A stretch of 64,000 bases of DNA from Mariniflexile litorale (GCF_031128465.2 NZ_CP155618.1:3772501-3836500); one strand, 5' to 3'; shown: positions 8,182-18,031, counted from the stretch's first letter. Numbers and translations: made by a program. The notes: generated by a model not told the origin, from the letters alone.

Positions 8182-9618
8182 ATGACTTCATCCGAATTTT
8201 ATTCCCTTATAAAACAGCAGTTTCCATTTCAACCCACCATAAAACAAAATATTGTTTTGCAACAACTAGCAGAATTTATTTTTAATAAGGCTCCAAACAC
8301 ACTTTATCTGCTTAAAGGCTATGCGGGTACAGGTAAAACTACCATTGTTGGCACCATAGTTAATAATTTATGGAAAGCAAAAAGAAGTGCTGTATTAATG
8401 GCTCCAACAGGTAGAGCGGCGAAAGTAATCTCTAATTATTCCGGAAAAGAAGCCTTTACCATTCATAAAAAAATATATTTTCCAAAAAAAGAAAAGGGCG
8501 GAGGCGTTTCATTTGTATTGCAACCCAATAAGCATAAGAATACTATTTTTATCGTAGATGAAGCCTCTATGATTCCAGATACACCTGGAGATTCAAAATT
8601 ATTTGAAAATGGCTCGTTGTTAGACGATTTAATGCAATATGTATATTCTGGTCATCAATGTAAATTACTTTTAATAGGGGATACAGCACAATTACCACCG
8701 GTAAAGTTAGATTTAAGTCCAGCCCTAGATGAAAATACCTTGGCTTTAAATTATAATAAAGAAGTAACTAGAATGGAATTGGATGAAGTCGTGAGGCAAG
8801 AACAAGATTCTGGAATTCTAGCAAATGCTACAGTATTGCGTGAAGCATTATCAAATGGTATAAATGATGCGTTTAAATTCGATTTAGCAGACTTTAAGGA
8901 CATTGTAAGACTTATTGATGGATATGAAATCATGGATGCTATAAACGATGCTTATAGCGATTTAGGAAATGAAGAAACAGCCATAATTGTTCGTAGTAAC
9001 AAGCGTGCTAATTTGTACAACCAACAAATAAGGAATCGTATTTTATTTAATGAAAGCGAATTGTCTACAGGCGATTATTTGATGGTTGTTAAGAATAATT
9101 ATTTTTGGATTAAGCCTACTACCGAAGCAGGTTTTATAGCTAATGGTGATATTATTGAGGTACTTGAAATTTTTAGTATTATAGAATTATATGGGTTTCG
9201 CTTCGCGGAAGTTAAAGTACGTATGGTTGATTACCCAAAAATGCCTCCTTTTGAAACAGTTTTGTTATTAGACACTATCGAATCTGAAACACCTTCATTA
9301 TCCTATGAAGACTCGAATAGATTGTACCAAGAAGTCATGAAAGATTTTGAAAGTGAAACGAGCAATTACAAAAAGTTTTTAAAAGTAAAAGCAAGCAAAC
9401 ATTTTAATGCATTGCAGGTTAAATTCTCGTATGCTATAACCTGTCATAAATCACAGGGAGGTCAGTGGAACACAGTGTTTGTAGAACAACCTTATTTACC
9501 CAATGGAATCGATAAGGAATATTTACGTTGGCTTTACACAGCTGTTACAAGAGCCAAAGAGAAATTGTATCTTATTGGTTTTAAAGATGTTTTTTTTGAA
9601 GAGCCTCAAGGTTATTAA
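8182..9618 (+). CDS. RecD-like ATP-dependent DNA helicase (superfamily 1)
   Basis: 478 residues. Walker A GYAGTGKTT is at 46-54, Walker B is VDEASMI at about 127, a GDTAQLPPV motif III follows near 163, and the C-terminal helicase motifs TCHKSQGGQW and YTAVTRAKEKLYLIG (UvrD_C_2 type) lie at about 428-470. These identify an SF1B RecD/Pif1-like helicase acting on DNA in repair or replication. It lacks the N-terminal RecD2 domains and is only helicase core. Transcribed divergently from the rsmD operon. Confidence 0.9.
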   Translation: MTSSEFYSLIKQQFPFQPTIKQNIVLQQLAEFIFNKAPNTLYLLKGYAGTGKTTIVGTIVNNLWKAKRSAVLMAPTGRAAKVISNYSGKEAFTIHKKIYFPKKEKGGGVSFVLQPNKHKNTIFIVDEASMIPDTPGDSKLFENGSLLDDLMQYVYSGHQCKLLLIGDTAQLPPVKLDLSPALDENTLALNYNKEVTRMELDEVVRQEQDSGILANATVLREALSNGINDAFKFDLADFKDIVRLIDGYEIMDAINDAYSDLGNEETAIIVRSNKRANLYNQQIRNRILFNESELSTGDYLMVVKNNYFWIKPTTEAGFIANGDIIEVLEIFSIIELYGFRFAEVKVRMVDYPKMPPFETVLLLDTIESETPSLSYEDSNRLYQEVMKDFESETSNYKKFLKVKASKHFNALQVKFSYAITCHKSQGGQWNTVFVEQPYLPNGIDKEYLRWLYTAVTRAKEKLYLIGFKDVFFEEPQGY

Positions 9619-9707
9619 TGCAATATGTTTTGTAATAGGCTTTATATTTAATATCTAGAAAAAGATGGTTATTGAAAATTTGTATCTTTAAAGTCTAAAA
9701 TTGATGC

Positions 9708-10133
9708 ATGTATAAAAAGGTATCTATAATCTTGATCGTGTTTTTTTTGCTAAGTTGTGAAAAGAACAAAATTCCTTTTGAAGAAAACTATACGTGGCAA
9801 GAACTTAAAGTTACTGCATCGGCGTATAATTCACTTAAAAATCAAACCGATTCCAACCCACATATTACAGCCTTTGGAGATAGTTTAAAACCAGGATTAA
9901 ATTACATAGCTGTTTCTAGAGATTTGTACCGAAAAGGTTTAAAACGCGATACTCCAGTAAAAATAAACGGGTTTGATAGTATTTTTTTTGTAAAAGATAA
10001 AATGCATTCGCGTTGGAAAAATAAAATTGATATTTATATGGGAGTTGACGTAAAAGCGGCAAGAAAATGGGGAAAAAAAAAGGTCTCAATTTCTTATGGA
10101 ATATTGAAACCTCTAGATAGTATCAAAAAATAA
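9708..10133 (+). CDS. 3D-domain (RlpA-like) lipoprotein
   Basis: 141 residues with a lipobox ending FFLLSC at residue 17, so it should be anchored in the envelope. The mature part is a small double-psi beta-barrel 3D domain: TASAYNS at the start, AVSRDL in the middle, and IDIYMGVDVKAARKWGKKKV at the end; the conserved Asp pattern of the family is visible. Such domains occur in cell-wall-acting proteins; the enzymatic activity is not established here. A run of nine A lies in the last ten codons. It converges with the ExbD gene, with only 3 bp between the stop codons. Confidence 0.85.
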   Translation: MYKKVSIILIVFFLLSCEKNKIPFEENYTWQELKVTASAYNSLKNQTDSNPHITAFGDSLKPGLNYIAVSRDLYRKGLKRDTPVKINGFDSIFFVKDKMHSRWKNKIDIYMGVDVKAARKWGKKKVSISYGILKPLDSIKK

Positions 10134-10136
10134 AAT

Positions 10137-10694
10137 TTATTTTGTTACCACTTCTATAAGTGCAAAAGGATATGCTTCTCTCACTTTTTTTAATTCTTTA
10201 TTCGTTAATTTATCTGCAGATTTTTTGAGTATTTTATCAGAATAAGTGTTTCTTAGTTCGTAATATGCTTTTGTTATTTCATTTTGAACAAGAATAAACT
10301 GTTTGTAAGATGTTTGTTTTCCGTTTTCTAAAGAAATAACAGCTTCTTTTGGATTTTTTGACGCATTCAAAGTTTTTTCTCCAGTGCAGTATGTGCAACT
10401 TCCATCAGCATTATTATCAATAAAGTTTTTGGTAATATCTTTTAAAGCTTCAATGGAAATGATCTCTTTTCCAACCATTATTTCATCCTCATTATTAATT
10501 ACAATGCGTAACATATTATTTTCGTTAACAGAACTGATACAATCTATTCCAGGTGGACACGCTTCGGGTAAAACTCTATTAATCCCTTCATCAGAAGAAA
10601 TGGTTGCAGTAACTAAAAAGAAAATGAGCAATAAAAATGCAATATCTGCCATAGAGCCTGCATTTACTTCGGGCATTAATTTTGAATGTCTCAT
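10137..10694 (-). CDS. ExbD/TolR-type biopolymer transport protein
   Basis: Proton-channel partner of TonB or Tol systems, inner membrane with a periplasmic domain. The start MRHSKLMPEVNAGSMADIAFLLLIFFLV is diagnostic: one transmembrane helix with the conserved Asp of the ion path. ATG at 10694 is chosen because the longer frame to 10763 adds residues unlike the family. About 185 residues. Unusual points are a cysteine-rich periplasmic stretch (CPPGIDC and CTYCTG) and the absence of an exbB or tonB neighbour. Confidence 0.9.
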   Translation of the reverse strand: MRHSKLMPEVNAGSMADIAFLLLIFFLVTATISSDEGINRVLPEACPPGIDCISSVNENNMLRIVINNEDEIMVGKEIISIEALKDITKNFIDNNADGSCTYCTGEKTLNASKNPKEAVISLENGKQTSYKQFILVQNEITKAYYELRNTYSDKILKKSADKLTNKELKKVREAYPFALIEVVTK

Positions 10695-10897
10695 GTGTAT
10701 GGTTTTAATTCTTAATATAATGGATACCTCACAAAAACAATACCGTAAGCAATACAATATCACGTATTTATAAATGCTATCTGAATATTAGTGATTAGAA
10801 AGTAGAGAATCGTGATTGAAATTCTGCTTTAGGAACGGTTTTTGTTAAATGAATGTGAAATTAAGTGGCTTATAAAGGTCTTTTTAAGATAAAAAAA

Positions 10898-10905
10898 TAT
10901 CTTTG
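10898..10905 (+). promoter_or_regulatory. -7 box candidate for the exported protein at 10957
   Basis: TATCTTTG matches TAnnTTTG and lies 52 bp before the ATG. No -33 TTG at suitable spacing. Confidence 0.4.
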
Positions 10906-10956
10906 ATACTAAGTAAGCCTTTTTTAATATAAACCCAAAACTATTTTATAAAACTG

Positions 10957-11637
10957 ATGAAGCTATTTTTATCATTTTTTATCTTATTCACCACATCATT
11001 TTTTGCTAGCGCTCAAATAGATAGTAGAAATAGATCTACAGCTATACCTGCGGTTGAAAGTAAGAAGGAAGTCGATAATACTCCAAAAATAATACCTTCT
11101 CAACCCAATAATACAAACAATGCCACCTTTGGAAGTTTAAATGTACCTAATTTGTCAACGGGTATTGAGGCACCTAAAAAGGAGTTTTCTTTATTTGGTG
11201 AAAAATTTGGAAACCCAGGAGAACTTTATACAAAACAGTTAAATAATCAGTTAGCCAATACAAAATTAACACCAAAAGAAGTTGAAGAACGAAATGGCAG
11301 TTCAACCGATCAATATCTTGGTGATTTTAAAAGTAATGCAAAATTTGTAAATATTTCGTATCGCGATCATGGATATGTTGATGGCGATTTAATTCAGGTT
11401 TTAGTAAACGACGATGTTGTTCAAGCCAGAGTGTTTTTAAATGGTGGCTTTAGCGGCTTTAAACTCGACTTGCAAAAAGGTTTTAATAAGATTGATTTTT
11501 TAGCTCTAAATCAAGGTCAATCTGGGCCAAATACAGCCGAGTTTCGAGTGATCGACGATATGGGTAATTTAGTATCTGCCAATCAATGGAATCTCGCTAC
11601 GGGGGTAAAAGCTACTATTATTGTTGTTAAGGAATAG
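10957..11637 (+). CDS. Exported protein of unknown function
   Basis: 226 residues with a clear signal peptide ending FFASAQ. After it comes a low-complexity Ser/Asn/Pro linker (to about residue 65), then a conserved-looking block GEKFGNPGELYTKQLNNQLA and a beta-rich C-terminal domain with ISYRDHGYVDGD, VQARVFLNGGF and FNKIDFLALNQGQSGPNTAE. The C-terminal part resembles a carbohydrate-binding or adhesive beta-sandwich in composition, which is inference. Periplasmic or secreted. It ends 2 bp from the stop of the convergent aldo/keto reductase gene. Confidence 0.75.
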   Translation: MKLFLSFFILFTTSFFASAQIDSRNRSTAIPAVESKKEVDNTPKIIPSQPNNTNNATFGSLNVPNLSTGIEAPKKEFSLFGEKFGNPGELYTKQLNNQLANTKLTPKEVEERNGSSTDQYLGDFKSNAKFVNISYRDHGYVDGDLIQVLVNDDVVQARVFLNGGFSGFKLDLQKGFNKIDFLALNQGQSGPNTAEFRVIDDMGNLVSANQWNLATGVKATIIVVKE

Positions 11638-11639
11638 TT

Positions 11640-12653
11640 TTAATATACGATCTTATCAATCAACTTCAATTCGTCCTCAGAAAAACTCAAGTTATCTAAA
11701 GCTTTTACATTTTCTTTAAGTTGATTAGTAGAACTGGCGCCAATTAAAACCGATGCTACTTGCGGCTGTCTTAAAATCCAAGCAATCGCCATCTGTGATA
11801 ATTTTTGACCACGTTCTTGTGCGATCTCATTTAAAAGCTGTACTTTTTCTAGATTACTAGTTACAGTATCTACATTCAAATAGGTTAAATCTTTAGCAGC
11901 TCTAGAATCTTTAGGAATACCTTTTAAATATTTATCAGTAAGCATCCCTTGTGCTAAAGGTGAAAAGGCGATGCAGCCCACACCGTTTTGGTTTAAAGCA
12001 TTTAAAAGACCATCTTCAACCCAACGATCCAACATAGAATAACGTGCCTGGTGTAATATAAATGGGACATCTAAACGTTTTAAAATAGCAGCAGCTTCTT
12101 GGGTTTCTTTAGGTTGATAATTGGAAATACCGATATACAAAGCTTTTCCTTGGCGAACCATATCAGCTAAAGCGCCCATGGTTTCCTCTAAAGGTGTATC
12201 GGGGTCTGGTCTGTGATGATAAAAGATATCAACATAATCCAATCCCATACGCTTCAAACTTTGGTCTATGCTTGAAATTAAATATTTTCTAGAACCAAAA
12301 TTGCCATAAGGCCCTGGCCACATATCATAACCAGCTTTACTGGCTATAAATAATTCATCTCTATAATTTTTGAAATCCTTTTTAAAAATAGTTCCGAAAT
12401 TTTCTTCCGCAGAACCAAATGGAGGGCCATAATTATTTGCTAAATCAAAATGAGTAATGCCTAAATCGAATGCACATCTTAATACCTCTCTACCATTTTG
12501 TATGTTATCAACAAACCCAAAGTTATGCCATAAACCAAGTGAAATAGCGGGCAAAAGAACACCGCTTTTTCCTGTTCTATTGTAGGTCATACTTTCATAG
12601 CGTTGCGAACTTGCTAAATACTCTTTGACTCCAGATTTATCGTTAATTTGCAT
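11640..12653 (-). CDS. Aldo/keto reductase, L-glyceraldehyde 3-phosphate reductase-like
   Basis: NADPH-dependent reductase with a TIM-barrel fold, 337 residues. The N-terminal phrase MTYNRTGKSGVLLPAISLGL, FDLANNYGPPFGSAEE with catalytic Asp and Tyr, the lysine in FIASKAGYDMWPGPYG and DIFYHHRPDPDTPLEETM with His match the YghZ/AKR14 type; the C-terminal ASVLIGASSTNQLKENV binds the NADPH phosphate. Substrates are probably small aldehydes. It precedes the S9 peptidase terminator and is a single gene on its strand. Confidence 0.9.
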   Translation of the reverse strand: MQINDKSGVKEYLASSQRYESMTYNRTGKSGVLLPAISLGLWHNFGFVDNIQNGREVLRCAFDLGITHFDLANNYGPPFGSAEENFGTIFKKDFKNYRDELFIASKAGYDMWPGPYGNFGSRKYLISSIDQSLKRMGLDYVDIFYHHRPDPDTPLEETMGALADMVRQGKALYIGISNYQPKETQEAAAILKRLDVPFILHQARYSMLDRWVEDGLLNALNQNGVGCIAFSPLAQGMLTDKYLKGIPKDSRAAKDLTYLNVDTVTSNLEKVQLLNEIAQERGQKLSQMAIAWILRQPQVASVLIGASSTNQLKENVKALDNLSFSEDELKLIDKIVY

Positions 12654-12710
12654 AAAAAAAAATTAAGAGGTAAAGATATAAATTACTTTTTGAGTAAAAC
12701 TCATAAATAA

Positions 12711-12745
12711 AAAAAGCCCTTCAAATAATTTCCAAAGGGCTTTTT
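12711..12745 (-). terminator. Terminator after the S9 peptidase gene
   Basis: Stem AAAAAGCCCTT (12711-12721) with AAGGGCTTTTT (12735-12745). On the minus strand a long T run follows the stem, so it ends the peptidase transcript before the reductase gene. The motif AAAGGGCTTTT occurs once more at about 12765. Confidence 0.8.
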
Positions 12746-12778
12746 AAATGTTTTACTAATCTTTAAAGGGCTTTTGAT

Positions 12779-15061
12779 TTACTTTTTTAAATGCTTTGCA
12801 AAAAAGCCCATCATAGCTTTGTAAAGAGCTATTGAGTTCTCTTCTTTTGCAAATCCATGACCTTCGTCGTATTTAACCATATATGGGACATCAAAGCCTT
12901 TAGCACGCAAACCACTTACAATTTGATCGGACTCGTTAATATTTACTCTAGGATCATTAGCCCCTTGAACTACAAAAAGCGGTTTCTTTATTTTATCGAT
13001 ATGAAATACGGGAGATACTTCTTCCATAATAACTTTTTCTTCAGGAATGTCAGAATCATACCAAATCTCTTTTACAATTTCTGTGTAAGGCTTCCAATAC
13101 TCTGGAAACGAATCAAAGAAGGTAAAGATGTTTGACACGCCCACATAGTCTACACCACATGCATATAAATCGGGGGTTTTTGTAAGCCCTCGTAGAACCG
13201 CATAACCACCGTGACTTCCGCCATAAATAGCAGCATTATCTTTATCTACCCAACCTTCGTTTATTACGTATTGAAGCCCGTCTTCAACGTCATCCATGGC
13301 TTTTCTACCAATTTGTTTGAACCCTGATTCTAAAAATTCTTTTCCATAACCTCCCGATATTCTAAAATTTACTTGTAATGTGGCATAACCACGGCTTGCA
13401 AATAGTTGTGCTTCAGGGTTAAAACCCCAAGAATCTCTAATGCCTTGTGGTCCACCATGTGGATTTACAATTACGGGAACCTTTTTTCCATTAAGAGCTT
13501 CTTTTGGTAGGGTAATGTAACCGTAAATTGTTTTTCCGTCTCTGCTTTTAAAGGTTATGGGTCGCATTTCTGCCATATCTTTTTCAATAAGATTTGGCAT
13601 TAAATCATATAATAATTTGAAGGTGTCTTTCTTGGCATCGTATGAGTAATAGGTGCCGTATAATTTATCACTTTGGATAAAAATTAAATACTTACTTTCA
13701 TCATCAGTTACATCTGCAATCGAATAATTGTAATTCGGAAATTTGGTAGTGATTTTTTTATGTAGCTTTTTATAATAATTGCTTACGGGTACCACTATTC
13801 TTTTTTCACCTTCGTATGAAAAATAATCTAACTCATAATTTCTATTTCTTGATAACCTTAATCCGGAAACATCATAATTATCGTTTGAAAATAATTTTTT
13901 GATAATCTTATCTTCCTTTAGATCGTATAAATAAATTCGAGTTTTATCGCTATCTAAATTAGAGATAACGTAGGCTTCGTGAGGGTTTTTAGAGGCATAA
14001 TTAAAAGATGAAATACTAAAGTTATCCTTCCAATTTAATTGTTTTAGTATTTCATAATTTTCGCCATCTAGGGTATAATATAAATCTATATTTATACCGT
14101 TGCGCATTTTTGCAAACCCTCTTAGATTACCATCTTTATCAAACTCATAACTATTTATAGGATTAGCGGAATCTTCATTTTTGTATAATTGAACTAGCTC
14201 GCCACTAATGATATTAATTTTATAGGGTTCGAATATTTGAGGATTATTTTTATTCATAGATATAATCATATGATCTTTATCTTCTTTCAAACCTTCTAGT
14301 ATTTGAACCTTAACACCCTCGTAAGGGGTTAACTCTTTTTGGTTAGCACCATCAATATCTACACCAAATAAGTGGTAGTTTTCGTTGCCGCCTTTGTCCA
14401 TTACATAAATTAATCGGTTATCATTAGCCCAACCAAAACCACGAATCAGTTCTTCTTTTTCTTCAATAACTCTCTTGACTTCATTTGTTTCTAAATTTTT
14501 TACATAAACATGGTTTTTAGTGTTTTCATCTTTTTCTCTATATGATAAATAAGTTCCATTTGGAGAAAAACTAAATGATCTTGCTTTTGGTTTAGCAAAA
14601 TAATCTTCAGCATCATATTTGTAATTGGTTGGATTCCAATTTGCTAATTTTTCTAAATCAGCATCTGAAGTAGGAAGCTCCGTGTTGCCAGGAAGCGTTT
14701 TTACTGTTTTTGATAATACTAAGGGTAATTCCATACCACCTTGATAAAACGTACCTGTAATGGTGTTTTTTTCTAACTTGCCTACATATTTAATTCCTGC
14801 TTGATTAAATTTAATAGTTAATGTATTATCAGTAAAGCGTGTCTCGTCCATGGGGATGTCGGTGGCACCTTGCGATGGACTATCCATAGTAGAGTTGTAA
14901 GTTTCATTTTCACTTTTAACATTGAAAAGTAATGGCATTTCAGTGCCTTGAATCGATAATTTTCCTTCCCAAGAACCAACAATGTCCTGAGCTGTTGTTT
15001 GAGTTGTAATGCACAAAAAGAAGATTAATGCACCACTAATTTTTAAATGTGTGGTTTTCAT
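12779..15061 (-). CDS. S9 family peptidase (prolyl oligopeptidase type)
   Basis: Exported serine peptidase of about 760 residues. ATG at 15061 is chosen because it begins a normal signal peptide (MKTTHLKISGALIFF...TTAQ); the frame open to 15109 adds an implausible leader. After the signal is a 100-residue beta-barrel-like domain (VGSWEGKLSIQGTEMPLL), then a seven-bladed propeller region and the alpha/beta-hydrolase domain. Catalytic Ser in YGGSHGGY is at about 616, Asp in GANDPR about 703 and His in DEGHGF about 735. It likely trims peptides in the periplasm. Single gene. Confidence 0.93.
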   Translation of the reverse strand: MKTTHLKISGALIFFLCITTQTTAQDIVGSWEGKLSIQGTEMPLLFNVKSENETYNSTMDSPSQGATDIPMDETRFTDNTLTIKFNQAGIKYVGKLEKNTITGTFYQGGMELPLVLSKTVKTLPGNTELPTSDADLEKLANWNPTNYKYDAEDYFAKPKARSFSFSPNGTYLSYREKDENTKNHVYVKNLETNEVKRVIEEKEELIRGFGWANDNRLIYVMDKGGNENYHLFGVDIDGANQKELTPYEGVKVQILEGLKEDKDHMIISMNKNNPQIFEPYKINIISGELVQLYKNEDSANPINSYEFDKDGNLRGFAKMRNGINIDLYYTLDGENYEILKQLNWKDNFSISSFNYASKNPHEAYVISNLDSDKTRIYLYDLKEDKIIKKLFSNDNYDVSGLRLSRNRNYELDYFSYEGEKRIVVPVSNYYKKLHKKITTKFPNYNYSIADVTDDESKYLIFIQSDKLYGTYYSYDAKKDTFKLLYDLMPNLIEKDMAEMRPITFKSRDGKTIYGYITLPKEALNGKKVPVIVNPHGGPQGIRDSWGFNPEAQLFASRGYATLQVNFRISGGYGKEFLESGFKQIGRKAMDDVEDGLQYVINEGWVDKDNAAIYGGSHGGYAVLRGLTKTPDLYACGVDYVGVSNIFTFFDSFPEYWKPYTEIVKEIWYDSDIPEEKVIMEEVSPVFHIDKIKKPLFVVQGANDPRVNINESDQIVSGLRAKGFDVPYMVKYDEGHGFAKEENSIALYKAMMGFFAKHLKK

Positions 15062-15235
15062 TTTATAAAAAATTAAGTAATTATTTATATTAAAAAAATT
15101 AATATACAAGGTAATACTATTTAGTTAGTTGATTAAAAGTAAGTTTTGTTACAAAATTGAATGAAAAAAAAGTAAATACTAAAATTCATTTTAAATTTTC
15201 ATAGCAATCATGCGTCAAAAACGCTTTAAAGATGT

Positions 15236-15243
15236 TATTTTTG
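15236..15243 (+). promoter_or_regulatory. -7 box for the DEAH helicase gene
   Basis: TATTTTTG fits TAnnTTTG, 22 bp upstream of the ATG at 15266. Confidence 0.5.
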
Positions 15244-15265
15244 CACGCCTTATATTAAGAAATAC

Positions 15266-16819
15266 ATGTCTATATCAAAAACAGAATTAGAAGAAAGAGA
15301 TGCTGGTAAAAATTTATATAGCTATCAAAAAGGAGCTATTGATAAAATTTTTAAAGCCTTTGAAGAATCTCCAGACGATTATCATTTGCTATACCAATTA
15401 CCAACAGGTGGAGGTAAAACAGTTATATTCTCAGAAATTGTAAGACAGTATCTTAAACACCATAAAAAGAAGGTGTTGGTATTGACGCATCGTATCGAGT
15501 TGTGTAAACAAACGTCTACCATGCTTACCGAATTTGAGGTTGTAAATAAAGTAATTGATAGCAAAGCCGATTTAAGCGATCAAGCGGAATACAGTTGTTT
15601 TGTTGCTATGGTGGAAACCTTAAATAATAGGTTAAACGATGACAAACTGGATATTTCTGATATTGGTTTGGTTATTATTGATGAGGCACATTACAATTCA
15701 TTTACTAAATTATTTAAGTTTTTTAGTCAGTCGTTTATTTTAGGAGTTACTGCAACACCTTTAAGTTCGAGTATTGAATTACCTATGACTGACAATTATG
15801 ATGAGTTAATTGTTGGAGAAAGCATCGAATCGCTTATTTCAAATGGATTTTTGGCACAAGCCGAAATGTTTACATATAATGTAGGTTTAACCTCTTTAGT
15901 AGTGGGGGCAAATGGCGATTACACCGTCAAATCATCTGAAGACCTATATACAGATAATGACATGCTTACCAAGTTGTTACAAGCATACGAAGAACGTTGT
16001 AAAGGTAAGAAAACCTTAATTTTTAACAACGGTATAAATACCTCTTTGCATGTTTACGACACCTTTAGAAGAGCTGGGTACCCGGTTGCTCATCTTGATA
16101 ATACCAATAGCAAAAAAGAGCGTGCCATGATCCTTAAATGGTTTAAAAAAACACCAGACGCTATTTTATCATCAGTTAGTATTTTAACTACTGGTTTTGA
16201 TGAGCCGACGGTAGATAGCATTATTTTGAATCGTGCAACGAAGTCATTAACGCTTTATTATCAAATGATTGGTCGTGGTTCTCGTATCTTAAAAAATAAA
16301 AAAACTTTTAGTGTTATAGATTTAGGTAACAATTTTCACCGCTTCGGTCCATGGGGCGATAATTTAGATTGGCAACGTATATTTAAATCGCCCAATTATT
16401 ATTTAGATTCTATTTTAAGTGATGATGAACTTGAAAGCAATTTCAGATATGAAATGCCAGACGAATTGCGTGCAGAGTTTTCAAAATCTAAAGAGGTCTA
16501 TTTTGATATTCAAAAAACATATGTAGACTCTATTAGAAACGGAGAGTCTTCCAAAGTGGTTTTAGAACGTTCTATTGAACAGCATGGCTATATATGTGTT
16601 GAAAATAGCGAAGATGTTTATGACGCGTTAGGATTGGCTAAAAAGCTAGGTGATGATATCGATTTTAGAATTCAACGTTATACGAAGTGTATTAGTAAAA
16701 GCACTTTTAATTTTGTTGAATGGTTAAAAGACGATTACAAAAAAAAGCTAAACTCCTATTTGAGATCTAATTTTGACGACGTTTTCGAAAGTATTCACGG
16801 CTATCCGCCAGAAGATTAA
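15266..16819 (+). CDS. DEAD/DEAH-box helicase, superfamily 2
   Basis: 517 residues. Walker A PTGGGKT is at 46-52, DEAH at 139-142, the TATP motif III follows GVTATP at about 161, and the C-terminal helicase domain ends with QMIGRGSRIL (motif VI). The arrangement is that of the SSL2/XPB-like or type III restriction-like SF2 helicases found as stand-alone genes in Bacteroidota. No nuclease motif is visible. The C-terminal 130 residues after the helicase core have no recognisable domain. The substrate (DNA or RNA) is not known. Confidence 0.88.
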   Translation: MSISKTELEERDAGKNLYSYQKGAIDKIFKAFEESPDDYHLLYQLPTGGGKTVIFSEIVRQYLKHHKKKVLVLTHRIELCKQTSTMLTEFEVVNKVIDSKADLSDQAEYSCFVAMVETLNNRLNDDKLDISDIGLVIIDEAHYNSFTKLFKFFSQSFILGVTATPLSSSIELPMTDNYDELIVGESIESLISNGFLAQAEMFTYNVGLTSLVVGANGDYTVKSSEDLYTDNDMLTKLLQAYEERCKGKKTLIFNNGINTSLHVYDTFRRAGYPVAHLDNTNSKKERAMILKWFKKTPDAILSSVSILTTGFDEPTVDSIILNRATKSLTLYYQMIGRGSRILKNKKTFSVIDLGNNFHRFGPWGDNLDWQRIFKSPNYYLDSILSDDELESNFRYEMPDELRAEFSKSKEVYFDIQKTYVDSIRNGESSKVVLERSIEQHGYICVENSEDVYDALGLAKKLGDDIDFRIQRYTKCISKSTFNFVEWLKDDYKKKLNSYLRSNFDDVFESIHGYPPED

Positions 16820-16833
16820 TGAAATCAATTACG

Positions 16834-16875
16834 AATTATCAATTATTCATTGTCAATTGATAATTGATAATTGTG
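16834..16875. repeat. AT-rich palindromic intergenic repeat
   Basis: AATTATCAATT (from 16835) and AATTGATAATT pair across a short spacer, and AATTGATAATT is then tandemly repeated. It follows the helicase stop and may act as a weak terminator; it overlaps the -33 region of the next gene. Confidence 0.5.
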
Positions 16876-16893
16876 AAAGAAGGCGTATCTTTG
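16864..16893 (+). promoter_or_regulatory. Promoter of the DEAD-box/cold-shock pair
   Basis: TTG at 16864-16866 and TATCTTTG at 16886-16893 with a 19-bp spacer fit the Bacteroidota pattern. The -7 box ends 19 bp before the ATG at 16913. Confidence 0.6.
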
Positions 16894-16912
16894 CAAGATC
16901 GTAAATAAAAGT

Positions 16913-18031
16913 ATGCCAACATTTTCAGATTTAGGGGTTCAAAAAGACTTTGTAAAAGCACTTAAGGAACTAGAAATTAAAACCCCAACCGATATACAGG
17001 AACAAACCATTCCTGTATTGTTAGAATCCACTACAGATTTTATTGGTTTAGCACAAACAGGTACGGGCAAAACAGCGGCTTATGGATTACCTATTCTACA
17101 TCAAATAGACACGTCATTAAATCACGTACAAGCTTTGATATTAGCACCAACACGTGAGTTGGTTCAGCAAATAAAGAAGCAACTTTTTAAATTTACAAAA
17201 TATTCCGAAGAAAAAATATTTGCAGAAGGTGTTTACGGTGGTGAAAAAATAGAAAAACAGATTTCAGCTTTAAGGAGAACAACTCATATTATCATTGCAA
17301 CTCCAGGACGCTTATTGGATTTAATAGAACGCGACCATGTTAACATCAAACACATTAAAACGCTTGTGTTGGATGAAGCTGATGAGATGCTAAGTATGGG
17401 TTTTAAAGAGGATTTGAATAAGATATTAAAACATAATACAGGGAAACGACACACATGGTTATTTTCTGCAACGATGCCTGAAGAGATACAACGTATTATA
17501 AAAACTTATATGTCACCAAATGCTATTAGAGTAGAGGTGAACAAGGAAGATTTGGTAAACGTTAATATCACGCACCAGTATATTTCAACAACTATTAAAG
17601 AAAAATTTAATATCTTAGTAACATTGTTAGGTAGAACAAAGGATGAACGAGGTATTATTTTTTGTAGAACCAAAGCAGGGACTAAAGATTTAACCGAAAA
17701 ATTGCAAGACGAAGGCTTTTCCGTTGGTGCTTTAGAAGGCGATATGCAACAAAAAGAACGTGATAAAGTGATGCGTGCTTTTAAAAATGGTTCATTACAA
17801 GTTTTAATTTCTACCGATGTGTCTGCAAGAGGTATTGATGTTGATAATTTATCATTTGTTATTCATCATCAACTTCCAGAGCAATTAGAATATTATACCC
17901 ATAGAAGTGGAAGAACTGCCCGAGCAGGGAAAAAAGGACATTCTATAGCATTAATAATTCCTGGAGAATTACAAAAAATACACGATATTCAAAAGGCTTT
18001 GAATATTCAAATAAAAGAAATAATCATATAA
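16913..18031 (+). CDS. DEAD-box RNA helicase
   Basis: 372 residues, a minimal two-domain RNA helicase. Q motif near TPTDIQEQ, Walker A AQTGTGKT at 47-54, PTREL at 79-83, DEAD at 154-157, SAT after it, and HRSGRTARAG near 330 in the C-terminal RecA domain. It probably unwinds structured RNA during ribosome assembly, decay or cold growth. A gene for a cold-shock-domain protein follows after 25 bp in the same direction, supporting a role in RNA remodelling. Confidence 0.94.
   Translation: MPTFSDLGVQKDFVKALKELEIKTPTDIQEQTIPVLLESTTDFIGLAQTGTGKTAAYGLPILHQIDTSLNHVQALILAPTRELVQQIKKQLFKFTKYSEEKIFAEGVYGGEKIEKQISALRRTTHIIIATPGRLLDLIERDHVNIKHIKTLVLDEADEMLSMGFKEDLNKILKHNTGKRHTWLFSATMPEEIQRIIKTYMSPNAIRVEVNKEDLVNVNITHQYISTTIKEKFNILVTLLGRTKDERGIIFCRTKAGTKDLTEKLQDEGFSVGALEGDMQQKERDKVMRAFKNGSLQVLISTDVSARGIDVDNLSFVIHHQLPEQLEYYTHRSGRTARAGKKGHSIALIIPGELQKIHDIQKALNIQIKEIII

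Noticed and set aside
10072-10081. Run of nine A in the 3D-domain lipoprotein as a programmed slippage site
   Set aside because: It lies a dozen codons from the stop, where a shift would change only the tail; no functional reason seen.
16834-16875. Strong intrinsic terminator after the DEAH helicase
   Set aside because: Arms are almost all A and T and no T run follows, so the hairpin would be weak; listed as a repeat only.
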